The position numbers and the translations under genes were made by a program. Source: Roseovarius autotrophicus (GTDB taxonomy: Bacteria; Pseudomonadota; Alphaproteobacteria; Rhodobacterales; Rhodobacteraceae). Taken from it: a stretch of 64,000 nt of DNA. Every line of letters starts with the position of its first letter. Position 1 is the stretch's first letter. The stretch spans positions 93,151 through 157,150 of the forward strand of contig NZ_JAGQDH010000007.1 of assembly GCF_018069895.1 (NCBI RefSeq), given 5' to 3'. Shown here piece after piece: positions 45,001 to 54,000 of this stretch. Below the pieces are notes generated by a model that was given only the letters and a program-made list of their open reading frames with translations, was not told the DNA's origin and searched no databases.

Positions 45001-48000
45001 GTCCCGATCGTCGCGTTGGCCCCGATCCGGGCCACTGTCTCATCGGTGCCTGTCTGGCCGTCGTCAAGGTTCAGTCGGGCAAAGTTCACCCCCACCGCGA
45101 CCCCTCCGCCGGATACGCTGTAGACCTGCGACGTGTAATCCTGGGTGTTGATCGCCTCGACCGAAAGCGTGGCCGCCCCGTTGACCGATGCGCCATCGCT
45201 GACCTCGGCCACCTGCTGGCCCCGGTCGTTGACCACGGTCGCCGTCGCGCCCATGGCTACCAGACCACCTGCGACGCCGACCGAAACGATATCGGCCTCC
45301 CGCGCGCCATTGGCCAGCACCGAGACGGCGCCGCCTGCGGTCGTGGACCCGCCAAGCCGCGCGCGCACATTGCTGTTGACGGTCAGCACGGTCACGCCGA
45401 CACCAAACGCCCCGACGCCGACCGCGCCCGAGCCGGTGATGAAATGGACCCCGATCCGTTCGCTGGCCGCCACCTCGACATCGCCGGCGGTCACGATGCT
45501 GGCCCCGGCGGCCACCACCGCCGTCACCCCCGCTTCGGGCTGGGGCGTATACGCGAGATCGTTGTCGAGATTGAAACTCTTGTTGAGCTTGGCCTGGCCC
45601 AGGATACCGGCGGTGCGACCGTCGGCGCTCTTCTCATCCGCGCTTGCGCTGCCGTCGATCAGTGCGTTGAGGCTCTCGTCGTTGGCGCTGCTGGTCGCAC
45701 CGGCCTCGTCGCTGGCGTAGCCTGTAACGCTTTGGCCATCAAGCTCGGCGGCGTTGTCGGTGGTGCCGTTCTCATCGGTATAGCTGGCGTCGAAATTGTC
45801 GCCGATGGCAAAGACGTTGATCGCCCCGCCGACACCCACGGCCCCGCCGGTGCCCATGATGACATAGCCCCTGAGATCCTTGTCCGCCAATGCGGCGACC
45901 TCCACCCGGGCCTTGGCCTTCACCTGCGCACCGGTGTCGATCAGCGCGCCCACCTCGTTGCGCACGCTGCCGAAATTGACCGCAGCGCCGGCCCCGACAA
46001 AGCCCACAGCCACACCGCCCGCGGCGGATACCAGCGAAAAGCGGTTTGCCGCCATCACCCAGACGCCCTGTGCCGCGCCCACGTCATTCGCGGCGAAGTT
46101 GCCGCTGTCCTGGTTGATCCGCGCATTCTTGCCGATGGCCGCAAGGGTATCGCTGTCGATGACCGAAACGCTGACCGCCCCGGCCAGCCCGACGAGGCCA
46201 CCGCCGCCGGCAAAGGCAAGGTTGAGCAGGCTTTCGGAGCTGCGGGCCTGAACGATCACGCCATGCGCCGCGCCGGTCGTGAAATCGCCGCTTGTCGGCG
46301 TGTCCCCCGTCAGAATGCCGCCCACGCCCGTGCCAAGGCCCTTCGCATCGACGACAGCCCCCTCACCGATGATGGCTGTGGTGTCCTTGACCATCGTCAC
46401 CACGCCTACACCGGCACCGATGCCCGCGGCAGCGATTCCGACACCGCCCCCAAAGGCGATCATGGTGAAATCGGTGTCATCCTGAGCGATCGCAGCCACA
46501 TCGCCGCCAGCGGTGATCACCGCGCCATTCCCGATCAGCGCCGAGGTTTTGGTCTCGACCGTCGCCACCGCGATGCCGCCACCCACCGCCACCGTTCCGC
46601 CGACAGCGACGCCACCGCCAAGCACAAAGAAACTTTCCCGCGCCACGGCAGAAACGATCACGTCGTCGGCCGCCGCGACCTTGGCACCGGCGCCAATTGT
46701 GGCTGCGGTGGTCTGGTCGATGACCGAAACATCCACCCCGGGTGCCACGCCCACCGTCCCGCCGATGGCACCGCCCGCACCGACGCCCACATGGCTGAAA
46801 TCGCTTGCGGCCACCACAAAAACCGACTGCGCGGCGTGACCATCGCCGCCGTCGATGTTCACCCGCGTGTCGGCGCCTATATCCGCGGTGGTGCGCGTGG
46901 TCACGACGCTGACCGCTGCTCCGACACCAACACCAAAGGTGCCCCCCCCGGCAAAGCCGATGGCAAAGGCTTCGATGTCATCCTTGCCGCTGGCCGAAAC
47001 CACCACACCGTGCGTCGCCGTTTCGGTCAGGGTGGCCGTGCGCTCGACGGTCAGGTCGGGCGAGTCGATCTCGTCCTGCTTGGGCTTCTCCTTCGGCTGG
47101 CCGCCATCGTTCACGGTCGGGTCGGCCTCGGTCGCCAGATCGGTCGGAGTTTCGCTTCCGGGCAGCCCGACCTCGAAATCGTCCGCCGTCGGCCGCGCGC
47201 CATCCTCAAAGGTGAAGGCGTCGGTGTTCACACCCTCGCTGGAGGTCCGCGAACCGATCTCATAGGCGCCGCTGCGCGCGTTCGTGGTGGCAAAGCCCAG
47301 GCCCGTCACCGTGCCGTTCGTGCCGATGGCCGCCTCGATGGTCTTGTCGATCACCGCAACGCCGAGGCTGGCGCCGACGCCGCCCGTGCCGCCCACGGCG
47401 GCACCGACGATGATCATGTCCGCCTCGGTCTCGTTCACCGCCTGGACCTTGACGCTGCCGCGCGTCCGGGCATCGGCCCTGTCACCGATCAGCGCATGGG
47501 TGTTCAGCGTCAGCACCATCACGTCGGCGGCCACGCCCACGCCCACCGAGTTGCCCGCCGCCGCCGAGACGGCAAAGGTCTTGAAAACCTCGGTCGCGCG
47601 CGCGTCCACCTCGATGTTGCCCTGGGCAAGGGCCCCCTCTACGTCCGGGTCGCCCGCAATGGTGACGTCATTACCGATCAGCGCTTCGGTGCGTTTGGTC
47701 ACGGCATGGACATTCGCGCCAGCCCCGATGCCAGCGACGCCGGCCGAAAGCCCCACCGCCCCTGCGGCCGAAAGCATGGTGCTCTCCGCCTCGGCAGTAA
47801 CGAACACGCCGGGGGCGATACCGGCATCTTCGTTCCAGGCCCGGATGGTGACGTGATCGCCGATTGCGGCACGCGTCGTCTCTTCCATCACTGAAACGAG
47901 GACCGAGCCACCCAGCCCCACGTCCCCCCCGGCCACCCCCGCGGCCACCACGAGGTCAAGCACGTTCTCGTGGCTATAGGCATCGACCCACAAGCCCCTC

Positions 48001-51000
48001 GTCCCGCCGGTGATGATCTCCGCATGGTCGCCGACCAGCGCCTCGACCGTGTCCAGATGCACCAGCACGCTGCTGGCGATGCCCATGGCCGACGAACTGC
48101 CCGAGGCAGCCACACCACCCGAGATGAACAGCATGTCAAAGCTGCCCGATGCCGCGACGGTCACGTCGCCCCCGGCGTCTACCGAGGAGGCGTCATTCCC
48201 CGCGCCGCTTTGAACGATGGCTTCGGTCGTGGTATCCAGAACCGCCACCCCGACCGAGAAGGCCACCGCCACTTCCGACGCAGCCACCCCGAAGGTCGCC
48301 GCGACCGAAGTCAGGTCTTCCACCGCCGTGGCCTTGATCGTCACGTCACCGTCAGTCGAGATCAGTTCCGCACCCTTGCCGACCCGGGCGCTGGTGGAGC
48401 GCAGGACCACATCGACATTGATACCGATGCCCACGCCCGCCCCGCCCGCGGACAGGCCGATAGAGCCGGCGCCAGTGAACAGGGTCAGCGTGTCCTCTGC
48501 GCTGACGCTGATCCCGTTCTCACCGGCGATCTCGGCGCCATCGCCCACCGTGGCGGAAGTGTTGATCATCAGCACGTTGATGGCCGACGACCCCCCGACG
48601 GCCGCGCCATTGCCCGCGGCCGCCACCCCGGCGGCAAAGTTGGTCAGGCCGATCTTCTGGTTGTCCAGCGCCCCCAGGCCTGTGTTCAGGCCCAGCGTCT
48701 CCTCGAAGGGGGTGAAGCTGCCGGTCGCCGTCACGGTGACGCGGCCGCCCTGCGCCGTGACCGTGGCGCCTGCACCGATCGCGGCGGTCGTATCCATCTC
48801 GTTCAGGATGTTGATCGACACCGCAATGCCAGCGCCCGCGCCGTTCGAGGTGGACAGCGCCGCCCCGCCCGAGAGGTTCTGCAATTCGATCAGCGTCGCG
48901 GCCTCGACCGTGACATCGCCCGCCGTCGCCATCACCGTCGCGCCATCGGCCACCAACGCCGCGTTCGAGACATCGATATAGGTGATGGCTATGGACCCGG
49001 CGATCGCGTCCGCCCCGGCCGCCGCACCCGAGAGCGCCCGCACCTGGTAAATGTTGGCCGTGTCCGTCGGCTGCACGGCCCGGACCGACACCGACCCGCC
49101 CGTCACCTCGGCATTGCCGATCCGCGCAAGACCGTCGAACTCGACGATATTCAGGCCCACGGCGGCGGCGACGCCGGTGCTGTTGGAGTCCTCGATGTTG
49201 ACGGCTGTTCCAAGCGCCAGTGCCTTGGCCGTGATCCGGCTGGTGGTCTCGACCGTGACCGCACCCGCCACGTTCACGTTGGCGCCATCCGCGATTTCGG
49301 CCGTCACTCCGCCACCGAGATAATTGACGGCTACAGTCGCCGCGATGGTCTTGCCGCCGCTCGACTGGTTGGAGCCGCCGGCCCCCTGCTTGAGGCCACT
49401 GCCGGAATTATCGATAGAACTGCTGTTGGCAGAGCCAAACATCCCGTCGCCGCTCTGGGTCGGCGTCCTGGTGGCCTTGCCGCCCGATTGCTGCGACGCG
49501 AAACTGCCCGCATCCTCGGTCTGTTTGTCGGAATCACCGGTTTTGGTCTTGTCCGCGCCCTTGGCGCTGGCCTTGGTGGTGGCCAGGGTGCGCAGCGTCG
49601 CATCCGCCGTGACCGTGGCGCTGGCGATCTGGTTTTCACCCGTTGTCATTGCCCGACCGACATGGGCATCGGTCTGGTCAAAGCCGATGTTGACACCCAC
49701 GGCGACACCGACGCCCGTGCCCGAGCCCGCGACCTCGGCATCGGCGTTCGAGACGATGTCGGCAACGTGATCGGCGGTCACCGACAACGCCCCCCCGGTC
49801 ATGGTGAAGTTGCCCGCGCCACTGCCGATCCGCGCTTGGGTGGTGTTTTCGACATAGGTCACCGCCACAGCACCGCCGACAGCGGTGCCATCGCCCGCCG
49901 CACCGCCCAGCGCCTCGGTGATGGCACCGTCCGTTTCGGCGGCGAGGAAACGCGACACGGCCTTCACGCTGACGCTGTTTGCGGTGCCGTTCATCACGGT
50001 CCCTTCGGCGATACCCGCATCCGTGGTGTCAAACACAACCGCCAGAGCAATGGACGCACCCACGCCGGTGGAACTGTTGCCCTTGCTTAGCCCCTTGGAA
50101 GAGGCGAGAACGGTATGGCGCGCTTGGCTCTCGGCGTCGATGTCGATGGCGCCACCGGACAGCGCCAGCATGCTGCCCTCGAACAGCGGCGTGGTGTCAG
50201 ATGTGACGACGCCCAGCGCAAAGGAGCCAGCGATGCCGGTGTCGCCTCCGCTGGCGGCAGAGGATGCCCTGGCGCTGAAATCATGGGTGGCGTTACCGTC
50301 CACCTCGCGCATGGTGGAGGCCAGCGTCAGCCCTTGCGCCGTGATCGCGGTGCCGGATGCGACGCTGGCCGCGTTGCTCATGGTGGCCACGTTGATGGCA
50401 ACCCCGATACCGACGGCTGTGCTGTCCGCGCTGGTTGCCGCCTCGCCGCTGCCATTGGCAGCCGCTGCGATGTTGTTTTCGGTGCGCAACACCACGTTGC
50501 CAGAAGTTGCCGTGACGGTGGCGCCCGACAACACCGCCTCGGCAACGGAGGACGAAACGTTGACGGCCAGCGCCGCGGCGACGCTCACATCGCTGCCATT
50601 CTGCGAGGCCGAAGAGGAGGTGCCCTTGGAGCCGGTACCCGTGCCTGCGGCCTTCGCATTGCCAAGATTGGTGGCCGCGGATTTCTGGTCGTTGGCCTTG
50701 CTGCCGTCATCAGCGGCGCCCTTGGCCGATGCGGTCGCCGCGGTGGCTGAGGCACCATCACCAACCGCGCTCAGCGTAACGCTGGCGGCCTGAAGGCTGC
50801 GCGCGACCGCGACACGGGCGGTATCCTCGACAAAACCGACGGCAATCGAGGCCCCCACGGCGGTGCTGCCGCTGGCATTTCCTTCGGCGGTGGTGGTCGT
50901 CTTGCCGTGGTGGTCTGCGTCAAGCGACAGCGCCCCGGTGGCGAGCAGCGTGCCGCCGGTGCCGATTCGCGCAAGCGTGGTCTGTTCGATCACCCCCACG

Positions 51001-54000
51001 ACGACGGCACCGCCCACGGCGGTGCCTCCGGCTTTCGCCTCGGCACCACCGCGGCCTAGCAGGGTGTTTTCGCCACTGCCCGTCGCGGAAAGGGTCACAT
51101 CCCGGGCAGCGTTGACGGCGACGCCATCCGCGATGACCGCCTCCACCTGCATGTTCGACACGCCAATGGCGATGGAGGCCCCCACCCCGGTCGAACCCGC
51201 CTTGGTGCTGGCCGTGGCCTCCACGACCGTGGTCTGCGTCGCCGCCGCCTCCAGCGTGACATCGCCTTCGTCGGCGTTGACCGTGCCTGCCACGGCCGCG
51301 CGCGTATCGGTCTCGGCGATCAACAAGGCAAAAGAGCCCGCGATGCCCAGGTTATCGCCACCCGAGGCACCCGAGGTCGCCCTGGCACCGATCACATGGG
51401 TTTGATCCCCGCCTGTTGCCATGAGCGCCCGGGCGCTGACCGCGCCGTTGATTGTCCCGCCCAGGATTTCAGCGCGATTGTCCAGCGTGGCAACGTTGAT
51501 CGCCACGGCAATGCCCACCCTGTCGCCGCTGTCGGCCTCGCTTTCCGTGGCGGTGGAGGCCGATCCGTCGGCAATGGCCTCGGCATCCATGTCGGCGCGC
51601 GCTTCGAGCGTGACATCGGCACTCACGGTGCGGTTTTCCAGCACCGCCGTCGCCCCCACCGCGGCGACGTTCAGCGCCACCGCCGCGCCCACCGCGACCG
51701 AACCGCCGTTGCCGTCACCGGCAGCGGTGTCCTTGCCGCCCGCTGCCGGATCGAGGGACTTGCCCGACTTCGAGCTGGCCGTCCCGACAGCGCCGGCAAC
51801 CTGCTTGTCTGCCGTATCGTTGCCCTTTCCGGCCTCGTTCGCCTTGCTGGTTCCGGCAGCCGAGGCGATGGCCTCGGCCTTGGATGCGCCGCTGCCCGTT
51901 GCGCTCATGGACAAGGTTTCGGCAACGAGGTCACGGTCCAGATCGGCCTCGGCGGCGTCATCCACGAAGGACAGCGCCAGCGACACGCCCACGGCGGTAT
52001 TGCCCGTGGCATCGCCCTTGGCACGGGCATGGCTTGCGCCCGACTGCGTCGCCGAAAGGCTGACCGTGCCGCCCAGCGTAAGCAACCCGCCAGTGCCGAT
52101 ACGCGCAAGCGCAGAACGGTCATGCACGTCGATGGCAAGCGACCCGCCCACGCTGGTGCCTGTGGATGCGGCGCCCGACTCGGCTGTGGTGGTGGCGGTC
52201 TGCGCGCCCTCGGCCATGGCGACAAAGCTGAAGGCGCCCGTCAATGCCGCGCCATTGGCGAGTTCCGCGACGGTCAGGTGCTCGGCCACCGAAATCGCCA
52301 CCGAGGCGCCAACCCCCGTCGAGGCACCGCCGCTCTGCGTGGCCGTGGCGCTGACCGTATCGACGCTGGTTTCGGAGGCTGTCAGCGTGACATCGCCGTT
52401 GTTGGCCTCCACGCTGCCGTCCAGCCCGGCGCGCGTGTCGGCATCCAGCACCAGCAACGCAAAGGCGCCGGCAATGCCCGTGTCGCCACCCGAGGCGCCC
52501 GAGGTCGCTGCTGCGCCGAAATCGTTCACCGCGTCGCCGATACGTCCGGCCAGCACGCTCAACCCACCGCTGCCCGTCAGGATCACCGACGCCGCCGGCG
52601 CGACCGAGGCGCTGTTGTCCAACGTCGCGATGGTCAGCGCCACGGCGGCGCCGATCTGCGTGCCACCTCCCGTCGCCGTGGCCGAGGCATCGGCGCTGGT
52701 GGCCGCGTCCATTTCGACGCGGCTGACCAGCGTCACGTCGGCCGCGCGCAGGGTGCCGCTTGCGACCGTTGCATGAGCCGTGTTCGACGCGACATTCAGC
52801 GCCAAAGCCGCGCCCACGCCGATATCCCCGTCCGAAGTGGAGGCAGAGCCCTGCGATGTGCCACCCAGATCCTTCGAACTGCGGCCATCGGCAAAGGCCA
52901 CCTGCTGATCGCGTTGCTGGTCGGCGGTGTTGGCGCTTTCCTTGTCGGTCTCGGTCCCCTTGGCCGAAGCCTTGGCCGTGGCCGACGACTTGCCGCCCGA
53001 CTCGGCTTCGAGCGACAGCCGACCGCCCGCGGTCACGTTGCGCCGCGATGTCGAGGACGCACGGTTGTCCACGAAGGCAAGCGCCAGCGCCGCGCCCACT
53101 GCGGTCGAGCCACCCAGTGCGGTGCCATCGGACAGGATCGTGCTGATGCCCGAATGGATGGCCGATGCGGAGATGTCGCCGCCAGCCTCCAGCGTCCCGG
53201 ACTCGCCCAGGTCGGCGAGGGTGGCGTTGTCCACCACGGCAATGGCCACACCGCCGCCCACGGTGGTGCCCCCACCGGCCGCACCGCCATTGGCGGTGGT
53301 GGCGTCGGCATGCAGCCCCGTGGCCGAAAGCGACAGCGAACCCAGCCCCGCATCCGTGCCATTGCCCAGCGCGTTGCCTTGCAGCGCCGCCTCTGCGGTA
53401 TGCGCCCCCACATAGAGCGCGACCGAGGCTCCGACGCCGATGCCGGTGCCCCCGCTTCCGCCGGTTTCGGTCGGTGTGGCCGAGGTGACCACCTCTGTGG
53501 TGCTGCTGGCCGAGAGGGTCAGGTTGGCGCCGTTGAGCGCAAGCGTCGCGCCATCCAGCACCAGCGCCGCCACATCCGTGAGGACGACATGGATGGCGAC
53601 ACTCCCGGCGATGCTGTTTTCGGAAGCATTCGTCGCGCCAGACACCGCCGTCACACTGTAGCCGCCCGAGGCCTCCAGCGTGGCCGTGGCTGTCACGCTG
53701 CCGGTGTTATAGACGGTGCTGCCGCCCAGCAATGCGCGCACATCCGCCTCGACCACGCCAACGCCCACGGCGATCGCCACGCCGGTGGCATCCGAGTCAC
53801 TGTTCTCGCCGCTGGCCGAGGTGTCGATCCTGTCCACCTGAGTGGCGGTCAGCACAACCGACCCATCGGCCTGCGTCTTGATCCCGCCCGACGTGTCCAC
53901 CAGCACCTGCGTGGTCGGCACATGGACCGAGACCGCGACCGCGCCGGCAAAGGTCACATTGCCCGTTTCGGTCGCGACGCGATCCGAGGTGTCGCCATCC